Of a DNA stretch of 64,000 bases, positions 36,899 to 44,269 are shown piece by piece (positions within the stretch are counted from its first letter, which is position 1; each line of letters begins with the position of its first letter). The stretch covers positions 270,173-334,172 of the forward strand of contig NZ_FUYK01000007.1 in the NCBI RefSeq assembly GCF_900167955.1, written 5' to 3'. Both the position numbers and the translations under genes were made by a program. The notes under the pieces are model-generated. The model was not told the origin of the DNA, did no database searches, and saw nothing but the letters and a program-made list of their open reading frames with translations. This stretch comes from Candidatus Nitrosotalea bavarica (lineage in GTDB: Archaea > Thermoproteota > Nitrososphaeria > Nitrososphaerales > Nitrosopumilaceae).

Positions 36899-37873
36899 AT
36901 GAGTCAAGAGTCATTTACAAATAATTTTGCAGAACGATTGGTACAACAAAAAGGTTCTGGATCCCATGTTATTGCAGGAGTGCTGATTCTCATCATTGGC
37001 ATTGCCATAGGACTGGCAATTAATAATTCGTTGATAATCTACGTATCACTTGCTTTAGGCATATTGATTATCATCTCTTCATTTCTAATGATTATCAAAC
37101 AATATGAACGAGCAGTAATATTGAGACTGGGAAAATATCAAAGACAGGTAGGTCCAGGTGTTCAAACTAGACTACCTTTTGCAGATAACATACTTGTTGT
37201 AGATGTAAGAGAAAAAGTAAGTGAATTCAAAGCTGAAAGAATGCTAACAAAAGATAATGTTCCAGTAACTATCGATGCAATACTTCGTTACAAAATAATA
37301 GAGCAGCGAGCTAAAGATACAATACTAAACGTAGAGAATTTTAATCAAATGATACGACAGGTCTCTCAAACAACACTTCGTAATAACATTGGTTCCGCAA
37401 TGTTCCAAGAAGTGCTTTCAAAAAGAGAAGAGATCAATGAACGTATTAAAACCACAATTTCAAGTGAGGCAAGTAACTGGGGAATGGAAGTAACTGGTGT
37501 AGAAATTCGCCAGGTGATAATACCACAAGAGTTGGAATCTGCAATGTCGATGCAAGCTCAGGCTGAGCGTGAAAAGAGTGCGAGGGTGATATATGGTGAG
37601 TCAGAAGTTCTGGTCGCACAAAAATTTTCAGAAGCAGCAAAAGTATATGAAGATAATCCTGTAGCATATGCACTAAGACAATCCAACATGTTATATGAAT
37701 CGATAAAGGTTCAAGGAAGTACCATAGTCATGGTTCCAACAGAATCACTTAATTCGATGGGATTTGGGAATTTAGGAACTACTATTGCATACCTAGAAGC
37801 CACCAAAAAGACAGCAGCCCAACAAAAATCAAAAGACGATAAAACAAAACACACTGATATTGAACCGCAATAG
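36899..37873 (+). CDS. Stomatin/prohibitin-like SPFH (Band 7) membrane protein
   Basis: A 324-residue membrane scaffold protein. Two hydrophobic segments lie at about 24-46 and 48-66 (VIAGVLILIIGIAIGLAI; LIIYVSLALGILIIISSFLMI). The Band 7 domain follows with YERAVILRLGKYQRQVGPGVQ, VDVREKVSEF, TKDNVPVTIDAILRYKI and GMEVTGVEIRQVIIPQELESAM, then a coiled-coil/helical region AQAEREKSARVIYGESEV. Oligomerises at membrane microdomains. No NfeD partner is adjacent, unlike most prokaryotic stomatin loci. ATG at 36899. Confidence 0.92.
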   Translation: MSQESFTNNFAERLVQQKGSGSHVIAGVLILIIGIAIGLAINNSLIIYVSLALGILIIISSFLMIIKQYERAVILRLGKYQRQVGPGVQTRLPFADNILVVDVREKVSEFKAERMLTKDNVPVTIDAILRYKIIEQRAKDTILNVENFNQMIRQVSQTTLRNNIGSAMFQEVLSKREEINERIKTTISSEASNWGMEVTGVEIRQVIIPQELESAMSMQAQAEREKSARVIYGESEVLVAQKFSEAAKVYEDNPVAYALRQSNMLYESIKVQGSTIVMVPTESLNSMGFGNLGTTIAYLEATKKTAAQQKSKDDKTKHTDIEPQ

Positions 37874-38215
37874 AATTGTTCATAGTTTTAGATCAAGTCT
37901 TATGGTTCTCTTGATGATAGTCACTGCAAAAATAGAAATTTATGTAATACACCAATCCCTGTCATTATGATCTGTGGACACTGATAGTTTCTACTAATTA
38001 TTCTACATCGATATTGGAACATGAAGAAATTATGTGAATGATGGAAATCACAGAAAAAATATCTACCAAGATAGAATTTATTGTAAATCCGACATTACTG
38101 GCAAAGCTTGATCTCTACGATAGTGTTCTTGACATATTGCGATATAGGCTCAAGTAAAATGTGATTTCTAGTACTAGTAAAATAATTGAAACGAAAATGC
38201 AATTTGGTGTTAAAA
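37874..38215. other. 342-bp stretch between stomatin and parB
   Basis: AT-rich. The only recognisable item is a 39-codon frame, 38038-38157 on the + strand (MMEITEKISTKIEFIVNPTL...), ending in LDILRYRLK. It has no known domain and could be a small gene or the remnant of one. The divergent start of the ParB gene is not in this part. Confidence 0.3.
38038..38157 (+). CDS. Possible small ORF of 39 codons
   Basis: ATG-ATG start at 38038, TAA at 38155-38157. The translated peptide is amphipathic (TLLAKLDLYDSVLDILRYRLK), compatible with one helix. No ribosome-binding or promoter evidence. Kept because the composition looks protein-like rather than random. Confidence 0.2.
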   Translation: MMEITEKISTKIEFIVNPTLLAKLDLYDSVLDILRYRLK

Positions 38216-39079
38216 CTAGTACCCTCGTTTATCAAGCCAGTCTGACACAATTTTGTTTGCAAGCTCATTTGGATGTATGTCTTGACGGCGTGATTGTATC
38301 AACAGTCCACGTGTCTTTCTCTTTGATAACCTTACTGAAACATTCTGTTGCAACGCAGAGGATCTTACCTTTTTCATAATCTTTTTGTGGGATAGATTTG
38401 GATTATATCCTAAAACTTTGAGATATCGCTTTTTTGTCTGTGGTTCAAGTTCTGATATTTGATGTGCGATTTTAACTGCTTTTGAAACATCTGGAATAAT
38501 TTGATATAACTTTGTTGCACCGTCCCTTGAGATTATCTTTGGAACAAGTTCTTTTAGCTTGTCTGGTACTCCTGCAAAACCATGATATTTCTTGAATGTT
38601 GACATTGAAAGTCCCAATGACTGGGCAGCCTTTGACTTGCCCATCTGCTCTGCCAAAAACGCACATGCATCAGCCATATCCTTCACATTCATGTTTTTGC
38701 GGTGAATGTTTTCAATAACAGAAGCTGCCTTGGCATCAGGGGTATCATATTCTGTTTTACGGGTCAAAACCAAGACAGGAATTTTTTTTGCTCCTAATCT
38801 TTTCAGTGCAGCTAATCTCCTTTGTCCTGACATCAAAAGATACTTGTTTCCCTCTTTTTGCACCATTGGAGGATTTTGCAGCCCCTCGGTTTTGATTGAC
38901 TTTGCTAGCTCTGAAATTCCATCTCGGTCCAACTTTCTTGCCTGCGCCTCTTTCCAGACCTGAATCTGTTTTATCGGAATTTCCTTTAAACGATAGGAGA
39001 CTCTTGACGTATATCTTGTCTTTCTGACAGTCCGTTTTTTGGTGATTCGTCTGCCTTTCTTTATTCTAACCTTTGCCAA
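38216..39079 (-). CDS. ParB-like DNA-binding protein
   Basis: A 287-residue protein. Basic N-terminus (MAKVRIKKGRRITKKRTVRK). The ParB/Srx CTP-binding domain (about 33-130) has IPIKQIQVW, GISELAKSIKTEGLQNPPMV, the LLMSGQRRLAALKRLGAK box (GxRR) and ASVIENIHRKNM. A central helix-turn-helix follows (MADACAFLAEQMGKSKAAQSLGLSMSTFKKYHGF), then a basic C-terminus. No ParA is adjacent and no clear parS array is visible. It may act in chromosome organisation or gene regulation. Confidence 0.88.
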   Translation of the reverse strand: MAKVRIKKGRRITKKRTVRKTRYTSRVSYRLKEIPIKQIQVWKEAQARKLDRDGISELAKSIKTEGLQNPPMVQKEGNKYLLMSGQRRLAALKRLGAKKIPVLVLTRKTEYDTPDAKAASVIENIHRKNMNVKDMADACAFLAEQMGKSKAAQSLGLSMSTFKKYHGFAGVPDKLKELVPKIISRDGATKLYQIIPDVSKAVKIAHQISELEPQTKKRYLKVLGYNPNLSHKKIMKKVRSSALQQNVSVRLSKRKTRGLLIQSRRQDIHPNELANKIVSDWLDKRGY

Positions 39080-39208
39080 CCATATGGTTTCGTTTTAATT
39101 TTGTAAAAGGTGGGTTGGTTGAATCAGATTCGCTTATGTGTGATGAATAATTAGGTAATGGGAGAACTAATTCTAAAAATCTAGTTTGATATTTAGATGA
39201 AAATTCTG

Positions 39209-39538
39209 TCACAGGAGTTGAATTCCATGTGCTCGTCTGTGAACTAATAATTCTTCTTCGCTTGAAAGTACATATCCACACATTTCACATCTTAGAAAAC
39301 CAAAATCTTCTATTGGCACCTCTTTAGATAGTAAAAGATTCGCGGAATCAATTTTACGTATGCTATACTCTGTTCTACTACTTTCCTTGAGAAATGACTC
39401 TAGAACTTTCTCTACATCCAGCGCATTTAACATAACAGATGACCCTTCTATCTTTGCATCATACTGATGCTTTTTTAGATAATTTTGTAACTCTGATGCT
39501 AGTTCTATATCCTCTGCACAATCTATGGCAACCATCAT
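39209..39538 (-). CDS. Small protein with C-terminal C2H2 zinc finger
   Basis: A 109-residue protein. An N-terminal alpha/beta region (MMVAIDCAEDIELASELQNYL, AKIEGSSVMLNALDVEKVLESFL) is followed by a C2H2 finger CEMCGYVLSSEEELLVHRRAH, with cysteines about 82 and 85 and histidines about 99 and 103. It resembles thaumarchaeal proteins combining a small fold with one finger. A second C2H2 protein lies at 40161-40454. DNA or RNA binding is likely but not shown. Confidence 0.68.
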   Translation of the reverse strand: MMVAIDCAEDIELASELQNYLKKHQYDAKIEGSSVMLNALDVEKVLESFLKESSRTEYSIRKIDSANLLLSKEVPIEDFGFLRCEMCGYVLSSEEELLVHRRAHGIQLL

Positions 39539-39731
39539 GTTATTTCATAACGACCATATGAGCAATATGTCTTGCTAGAATTATATTCGAGTATAGTTTA
39601 CAAATATTGTAAACTTGTTGATTTCTCAAATGATAAGAAAATCCCCTTTGCCGGATAGATAGAAAAATAGACCTTTCAACTTTTGAATCTATCATCAGGG
39701 GCTTTCGTTATTGGTTTTTAAGAGGATGGTT

Positions 39732-39917
39732 TCACTTTTTTTTAAAAATTCTAACAATAAACAATCCAGAACCAGCTAAACCTACCAAAGAACCCACCAC
39801 CTCAGTTCATTTTCCATTATCGGAGGGACGTATTTGAATTCCTACCAAATTCATAATGATTCCTACTACGAAGGCTATTATTCTTGTGATGCTCAGAACA
39901 CGATTTACCATATTCAT
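39732..39917 (-). pseudogene. Small two-helix membrane ORF with in-frame TGA
   Basis: From ATG 39915-39917 the frame reads MNMVNRVLSITRIIAFVVGI and on through NLVGIQIRPSDNGK. It meets TGA at 39807-39809, then continues in the same frame TEVVGSLVGLAGSGLFIVRI to FKKK and a second TGA at 39732. Both halves encode one hydrophobic helix each and end in positive charges. This looks like one 61-residue protein cut by a stop. A sequencing error or a true pseudogene both fit. Confidence 0.4.
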
Positions 39918-39974
39918 CAGATGAGAGACTTGAATTGAAAATATCTCTTTTAACTAGCGTAATGGACAATCACT

Positions 39975-40127
39975 ATGAGTCTAACTAAATGGAAAATGGT
40001 TTACTCTCTATTTCTACATTGGAATATGTGGGTCTGTAGAAAACTTGTTTCCATATTTGATTTTATGATACAAAATGATCTAAGGCTACGAATATTTTTC
40101 TTTGTCACAATAAGTAACTACCTGTAA
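39975..40127 (+). CDS. Possible small ORF of 50 codons
   Basis: ATG at 39975 (MSLTKWKMVYSLFLHW...) to TAA at 40125-40127. Rich in aromatic and basic residues. No homology is recognised and no signals distinguish it from chance in AT-rich DNA. Confidence 0.15.
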   Translation: MSLTKWKMVYSLFLHWNMWVCRKLVSIFDFMIQNDLRLRIFFFVTISNYL

Positions 40128-40160
40128 CATTCTTATCCCAGTCATCATTATACTGTAAAC

Positions 40161-40454
40161 ATGAATCTTTTTTGGAAGAAATTTAAATGTGAGAAATGCA
40201 CATTGAAGTTTTCAAAATATGAAGATCTAATAAGCCATGCTAGACATGAACACCATCACGAGATAATAAAATGCATGGAATGTGGGAAGGAGTTCATCTA
40301 TGAAGCAGATAGACTACACCACTCAAGAAAGGAACACGAGAAAAAAATGTTTGGACGTATTCACAAATATGGGAATAAACATGAGAAAAGTTCACCCTCA
40401 TCTGCTCAAGACAACGTGGATAAATACACCGGACACTTTAGCGATAAACTTTGA
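40161..40454 (+). CDS. Two-finger C2H2 zinc-finger protein
   Basis: A 97-residue protein from ATG 40161. Two C2H2 fingers lie in tandem: CEKCTLKFSKYEDLISHARHEH (about 13-34) and CMECGKEFIYEADRLHHSRKEH (about 41-62), followed by a lysine/histidine-rich tail ending DKYTGHFSDKL. Tandem classical fingers are rare in bacteria and sporadic in archaea; here they may bind DNA or RNA. No partner gene is obvious. Confidence 0.78.
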   Translation: MNLFWKKFKCEKCTLKFSKYEDLISHARHEHHHEIIKCMECGKEFIYEADRLHHSRKEHEKKMFGRIHKYGNKHEKSSPSSAQDNVDKYTGHFSDKL

Positions 40455-40480
40455 ATAATTGAGTTAAAAATAAAGTGTAA

Positions 40481-40924
40481 TTATTTACCATCTTGTGGCG
40501 CAACAACTTGTGGTGTAGTCATAACAGATTCTTCCCCTAGATTGAATATTTCCTTATTGAGCCATGCCCAAAAGTTTTTTTCAAACATCACTACTCTTAA
40601 GACTTCGACACCTGCTACAACTGCTCCTACACCAAACGAGAATCCGCTTACAAGAAGTGAAGGAATTGCAATATCTCTGCCCCATGCTCCAGTTCTTAGT
40701 GTTAGCTCATAGTCTTTATCTTTCCCAGTAATTAATATCTCGACGTCTCTTACGCTACCAGTTACAAGCGAAGGAATTCCGCCCTTGTATGCTTTGATAC
40801 TGTGATAACCTTCGAATGTGTCTTCATGGATTATTTTCAATCCCAACTCTTGCAAATGGTTCTTGGTAGATATAACTAGTCTGTCTACATCTATTTTGCT
40901 TAAAATTACTCGTTCTTCTCTCAT
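40481..40924 (-). CDS. Conserved thaumarchaeal protein with one hydrophobic segment
   Basis: A 147-residue protein. The N-terminal 90 residues are mixed alpha/beta (VILSKIDVDRLVISTKNHLQELGLKII; DVEILITGKDKDYELTLRTGAWGRD). A hydrophobic stretch follows (IPSLLVSGFSFGVGAVVAGVEVLRVV), then FEKNFWAWLNKEI. It may be peripheral to the membrane. No known family is recognised. ATG at 40924. Upstream lies the structured repeat at 41033-41049. Confidence 0.5.
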   Translation of the reverse strand: MREERVILSKIDVDRLVISTKNHLQELGLKIIHEDTFEGYHSIKAYKGGIPSLVTGSVRDVEILITGKDKDYELTLRTGAWGRDIAIPSLLVSGFSFGVGAVVAGVEVLRVVMFEKNFWAWLNKEIFNLGEESVMTTPQVVAPQDGK

Positions 40925-41032
40925 GGTATAATATGGAAGATAGGCTAGATAAAAGAATGTTTTAGATTTTTACTTGATCCAAAAATGTAGCAGATGTCAA
41001 GTACCTGATATGAGAGTAACACCCTATGTATC

Positions 41033-41049
41033 AGTCTGGTAAGGTCCAG
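41033..41049 (+). repeat. Repeat motif copy 1 (AGTCTGGTAAGGTCCAG)
   Basis: A 17-bp sequence identical to 43691-43707 and followed at both sites by one variable base and TACTA. It folds as CTGG-TAAGGT-CCAG, a 4-bp stem with a 6-nt loop. Here it is preceded by CTGATA...TATCAG, a second inverted repeat. Both copies are intergenic. Confidence 0.6.
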
Positions 41050-41135
41050 ATACTAACTTGGAATAATTTTCAGGCCCACTATATTCATAAAATTATCTAA
41101 ATTCACTTAAAACAAGGTAGAAGGAATATGCTTCA

Positions 41136-41633
41136 ATGTTACATGAACTCATAAGGTCTGCATTACATGATTCCATATTTATAAAATTTGGACTGTTGGG
41201 ATTATTTTTCAATGGAATGTTTTCAAGTTTTATTCCTATTCCCACAGAACTTACCATTTCAGCATTATTACTACGAGGAATAAATCCACTTGACGTGTTT
41301 TTGGTATCTACTGTTGGCTCCATAATTGGCGGATATATTGCATATTATATTGGATATAATGGAAGGCTGTTGAAAAAACTCAGAAAGACTCCAGAGGGAG
41401 GAAATGAGAAAAAAAGCATCGGCCTGATGACAAAATACGGCTGGTTTGCAATAATTTTTCTTTCTCCCTGGATTCCCATACTTGGAGATGTCATATCGAT
41501 CATAGCTGGAGTCAAACGATATGATATTAGGAGATACACAATTGCAATGACAATTGGTAAAACTGTAAAAGCTGCAGCTATAGTATTTTTTGGACTTCAC
41601 TTGATACATTGGCTGTTTAAAATGACACATTAG
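41136..41633 (+). CDS. VTT-domain (DedA/SNARE-associated) membrane protein
   Basis: A 165-residue integral membrane protein. The VTT pattern is visible: GMFSSFIPIPTELTISALLLRGI, GSIIGGYIAYYIGYNGR, TKYGWFAIIFLSPWIPILGDVISIIAGV and RRYTIAMTIGKTVKAAAIV. The re-entrant helix with FxxxxPxP and the late Pro residues match DedA-type lipid scramblase or flippase-like proteins. ATG at 41136 (TTACATGAACTC shows that TTG is also possible). Confidence 0.85.
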   Translation: MLHELIRSALHDSIFIKFGLLGLFFNGMFSSFIPIPTELTISALLLRGINPLDVFLVSTVGSIIGGYIAYYIGYNGRLLKKLRKTPEGGNEKKSIGLMTKYGWFAIIFLSPWIPILGDVISIIAGVKRYDIRRYTIAMTIGKTVKAAAIVFFGLHLIHWLFKMTH

Positions 41634-41788
41634 ATTTGTAGTATTTGATGGTATGAGAACACGTTCTTATCATATTCTGTAGTCACAATTTTCAAACTAA
41701 TTACTAGTCCGAGATATTTTCGTGAAGAAATTTCATACAATATGAGATATTGCACACTTTTTTATTAGTGTGTCCTATAATCAACATA

Positions 41789-42472
41789 TTGCAAGTCTGG
41801 AATCAGAAAATTAATCAAAAAAAGTTTTTTGCTGAAATCGTTGGTACGTGTATTTTAGTTATTGTTTCTGCAGGACCGGCAGTATTGAATGCAAAGTATG
41901 CAGGAATGTTTGGACCTTGGTTTCTTGCACTATGCCCAGCGGTTGGAGTTGGCTTGGCAATATGTGCATTTACCAAAATTTCAATGGCACACTACAACCC
42001 AGCAGTAACAATTGGGTTTCTGATAACAAAACACATGCCACGAAATCTTCTTGGGCTATACCTTACGGCGGAATTTATTGGTGCATTTTTGGGCATTCTT
42101 TTTGTCAAATATGTGATTGGCACACAAGCCAATCTTGGAGCTAATGCACCAAACTATGCATACCCAACACCAGTGATCTTTGGAGTAGAAGTTTTGGCTA
42201 CTATGTTTGTAATGGGAATTACTTTAATTGTTGTTCATGATAGAGGACACCATGGACCAGGATGGGCTGCCGTGGGTGCGGTCATCGGATTGGATATTTT
42301 CTTTTTTGGAACCGTATCAGGTGCATCCATGAATCCAATTCGCTCGATGGCATCAGCAGTAGCATCTGGTTACATACACGACTTGTGGTTGTATTTGACT
42401 GCACCCTTTGTAGGTACTAGTATTGTTGCATTTGTGTATAGAATAAAGTTTAAAAAAAGTGGATCCAAGTAA
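41789..42472 (+). CDS. Aquaporin-family (MIP) channel with altered second NPA box
   Basis: Water or small-solute channel with six membrane helices. FFAEIVGTCILVIVSAGPAV is helix 1. HYNPAVTIGF is the first NPA box. GVEVLATMFVMGITLIVVH belongs to the second half, and the second box reads SMNPIRSMAS, an NPI instead of NPA. The conserved Arg after the box is kept. The start at TTG 41789 gives MQVWNQKINQKKFFAEIVG; TTG 41750 would add a hydrophobic extension that looks non-native. Followed by a UspA gene; its 3' end has a diverged copy at 36540. Confidence 0.88.
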   Translation: MQVWNQKINQKKFFAEIVGTCILVIVSAGPAVLNAKYAGMFGPWFLALCPAVGVGLAICAFTKISMAHYNPAVTIGFLITKHMPRNLLGLYLTAEFIGAFLGILFVKYVIGTQANLGANAPNYAYPTPVIFGVEVLATMFVMGITLIVVHDRGHHGPGWAAVGAVIGLDIFFFGTVSGASMNPIRSMASAVASGYIHDLWLYLTAPFVGTSIVAFVYRIKFKKSGSK

Positions 42473-42568
42473 AATAATCTTCATGTCATTTCTTTCTTGA
42501 AATAATTTATTTTACAAATTCATCAAGTGGATTTAGATTTTCTTACATGTTATAACATCAGTCAAAAG
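42436..42568 (+). repeat. Partner of the duplicated segment at 36540-36679
   Basis: Covers the last codons of the aquaporin gene (YRIKFKKSGSK) and the spacer before the UspA gene. It is colinear with 36540-36679 over its whole length, with several runs of 10 or more identical bases. Confidence 0.6.
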
Positions 42569-42651
42569 TTTCATATTTTTATATTCAAATGATGTTTTCA
42601 TAATTGATATTCTATGTGATACTTAAATGGTTAATTTCCTTTTTTAATTCA

Positions 42652-43080
42652 TTGATAAAAAGAGCACTAAAAAAGATCCTAGTACCAATGGATGGTTCCA
42701 AGAGTTCCTTTAGTGCCCTAGATGAAGCAATCTATATGGCAAGCCAGTTTGATGCCCAGATAACTGTATTGTATGTTTTGCATGTTGCATATGACAATCC
42801 CGATTTGGTTAATACTCCAGAGACTAGAAAACTCCTAAAAAAAGTCACAAAGTTTCTTGAAAAGGCAGAAAAACAAGTCATGAAAAACAAAATCAGTTTT
42901 AAAAAGGAGACATTGTTTGGGCAAGAATCAAAAAAGATTGTCGATTATTCCCAAAAAGAAAAGTTTGATCTCATAGTAATGGGTTCAAGGGGACTAAGTT
43001 CGATAAAGAGAATGATTCTTGGAAGTGTGGCGTCTTCAGTTGTCACCAAATCCAAAATTCCAGTACTTGTGGTAAAATGA
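42652..43080 (+). CDS. Universal stress protein (UspA family)
   Basis: A stand-alone Usp domain of 142 residues from TTG 42652 (MIKRALKKILVPMDGSKSSF); an earlier in-frame start gives a hydrophobic extension that is not typical. The ATP-binding motif GSRGLSSIKRMILGSVASSVV (G-2x-G-9x-G) and final PVLVVK are complete, so it should bind ATP. Such proteins dimerise and support stress survival. Follows the aquaporin gene, suggesting an osmotic-stress context. Confidence 0.9.
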   Translation: MIKRALKKILVPMDGSKSSFSALDEAIYMASQFDAQITVLYVLHVAYDNPDLVNTPETRKLLKKVTKFLEKAEKQVMKNKISFKKETLFGQESKKIVDYSQKEKFDLIVMGSRGLSSIKRMILGSVASSVVTKSKIPVLVVK

Positions 43081-43262
43081 TAAATGTCTAATTTTGGCTA
43101 TACTTTTCTCTTAAAACACATCATCAACAAAGGTTTAAGGTTAGTTTTAGCCTAAATGTAGTATGGAAATAAAAAATCCACTTTATCTCAAAAATAATAG
43201 TACATTATCAAGATAGGATTAACAAACTTAGAGATGATAATAATTTTGAAATTCATACCAAG

Positions 43263-43538
43263 TTGGCAAATGGATTCATTGATGAAATACTAAAATCTAT
43301 TCCAAATTTGGTTAACACTTTAGGTAGTGTCGATAAAGTAATTAAAATTGATAAAACCAAATTTCCTGATTATCACAATATCATATGTATGGTATTGGAT
43401 CAATACATAAAAGATCTTAATGCAGACTGGAATACTCTGGAAAATCAATTAGCACACAATACTAGTTATTTAAAACAGATTAAGAAAGAAATAGAAATTA
43501 CGGATGCAATAAAAAAAGATTGCAGTTGTAGCTCATAA
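43263..43538 (+). CDS. Small hypothetical protein, possibly 5'-truncated by a frameshift
   Basis: Ninety-one residues from TTG 43263, helical (LANGFIDEILKSIPNLVNTL; WNTLENQLAHNTSYLKQIKKEIEI), ending CSCSS. In-frame sequence upstream reads VHYQDRINKLRDDNNFEIHT without a start, and a different frame from ATG 43163 reads MEIKNPLYLKNN. Together these look like one longer protein split by a frameshift. No family recognised. Confidence 0.4.
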   Translation: MANGFIDEILKSIPNLVNTLGSVDKVIKIDKTKFPDYHNIICMVLDQYIKDLNADWNTLENQLAHNTSYLKQIKKEIEITDAIKKDCSCSS

Positions 43539-43690
43539 TGAGAGATTCCCATGATGATAAAAAAAGATTACATGAGCATGTCTCATCAAATAATGCAAAG
43601 TTAGTTACAAGTTCATTCCCAATTTATCTAAGGAGTTATCCTTATGACTTTGGTTTTACTGCATGTAATTATAATGTGGCACTAGGTTTG

Positions 43691-43707
43691 AGTCTGGTAA
43701 GGTCCAG
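43691..43707 (+). repeat. Repeat motif copy 2 (AGTCTGGTAAGGTCCAG)
   Basis: Identical to 41033-41049 over 17 bp and again followed by one variable base and TACTA. It lies between the small hypothetical gene and tRNA-Ser. A 74-codon open frame across it is not believed to be a gene. Confidence 0.6.
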
Positions 43708-43833
43708 CTACTATCATGGTTTGAAAAATAATTCTCGTTTAGTTGGGGTGTTGTACTTTTAGTTCAGCACTCTTCGAACTTTTTCAAATTTTTTAAAAAT
43801 TAGGTTCAAACTATTTAAATGAGAATTTAACAG

Positions 43834-43929
43834 CGCCAGGTAAGGGATTCGAACCCCTGCGTGCCGAAGCACAACCGCTACCTTGTATTTGATCTCGAGG
43901 CGGTCGCCGTTCCACTTGGCTAACCTGGC
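43834..43929 (-). tRNA. tRNA-Ser (anticodon CGA) with a short intron
   Basis: Type II tRNA. The acceptor GCCAGGT pairs with ACCTGGC, and the discriminator is G as in serine tRNAs. The variable arm is GTGCTTCGGCAC. The T-arm is AGGGG-TTCGAAT-CCCTT. The anticodon stem ACCGC/GCGGT encloses 21 nt instead of seven: CT-CGA-G, then about 14 nt (roughly 43880-43893) and A, so an intron at the canonical 37/38 site is inferred. The mature tRNA would be about 82 nt. The anticodon coordinates are 43895-43897. Confidence 0.85.
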
Positions 43930-43976
43930 AGCATGTCAAGACTCTGGTTTTGGTACATAAATACAATGAGAATAAG

Positions 43977-43990
43977 TGATCAGCTGATCA
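43977..43990. promoter_or_regulatory. 14-bp perfect palindrome
   Basis: TGATCAGCTGATCA, a perfect palindrome built from two TGATCA units. It lies between tRNA-Ser and the small gene at 44040, just upstream of that gene's TATA-like elements (about 43993-44012). A dimeric regulator site is likely; the protein is unknown. Confidence 0.45.
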
Positions 43991-44020
43991 GATATATAAT
44001 AAAAGATATAAAGTAGACAA

Positions 44021-44040
44021 TTTATTATATCAATAATAAA
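44021..44040. promoter_or_regulatory. Inverted repeat overlapping the start codon of the small gene
   Basis: TTTATTA-TATCAA-TAATAAA, with 7-bp arms. Its right part ATATCAATAATAAA (44027-44040) is exactly mirrored at 44230-44243 before the next gene. The last base is the A of ATG 44040, so binding would block the transcription start. Confidence 0.5.
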
Positions 44041-44219
44041 TGGAGACCATTACCAAGAAGACAGTCTCAGTAGAGTTTGAGGGTAAGATGTATGTTCTTC
44101 CAGATGAGGTTACAATAGGCATGTTCTTGGTACAACTTGGTCTTTCAGAAGATACGCCTGTCAAGATGACAATTACCAAAGAAGGCTTTCTACTTGTTCC
44201 CCAAGTCTTAAAAAATTGA
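44040..44219 (+). CDS. Small protein, first gene of the RHH module
   Basis: A 59-residue protein from ATG 44040 (METITKKTVSVEFEGKMYVL) to TGA 44219. It is predicted to be strand-rich at both ends with one helix (VTIGMFLVQLGLSED). The ending FLLVPQVLKN gives a compact fold like AbrB/MazE-type or small adaptor proteins, but no family is certain. Flanked by mirrored 14-bp sites and followed after 50 bp by the ribbon-helix-helix gene, hence probably one regulatory unit. Confidence 0.6.
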   Translation: METITKKTVSVEFEGKMYVLPDEVTIGMFLVQLGLSEDTPVKMTITKEGFLLVPQVLKN

Positions 44220-44229
44220 TAATAGATAG

Positions 44230-44243
44230 TTTATTATTGATAT
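44230..44243. promoter_or_regulatory. Mirror copy of the 14-bp operator
   Basis: TTTATTATTGATAT is the exact reverse complement of 44027-44040. It lies 27 bp upstream of the TTG start of the RHH gene. Together the two sites bracket the first gene. Confidence 0.5.
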
Positions 44244-44269
44244 TTGACAATTCTGTGAAGTGGAAATAA

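Larger units (their letters stand above)
39539..40160. other. 622-bp AT-rich stretch between two zinc-finger genes
   Basis: Holds an interrupted small membrane ORF on the minus strand (39732-39917) and a possible 50-codon ORF on the plus strand (39975-40127). No other feature can be supported. Confidence 0.5.

Noticed and set aside
36484-36900. Possible insertion sequence or integration scar
   Set aside because: No transposase remnant, terminal inverted repeats or target-site duplication could be seen. The duplicated spacer and the broken DUF1059 gene explain the region better.
37910-37985. C/D box sRNA candidate after stomatin
   Set aside because: A TGATGA and a CTGA occur at suitable distance, but there is no closing stem and no D'/C' pair, so it is not distinguishable from chance.
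38216-39079. Plasmid or prophage partition locus around ParB
   Set aside because: There is no ParA, replication protein, integrase or phage gene nearby. Neighbours are ordinary chromosomal genes.
43538-43762. 74-codon open frame after the small hypothetical gene
   Set aside because: It contains the intergenic hairpin repeat that occurs at a second non-coding site, and its translation shows no conserved or periodic pattern. The 1-bp overlap with the upstream stop is not enough support.
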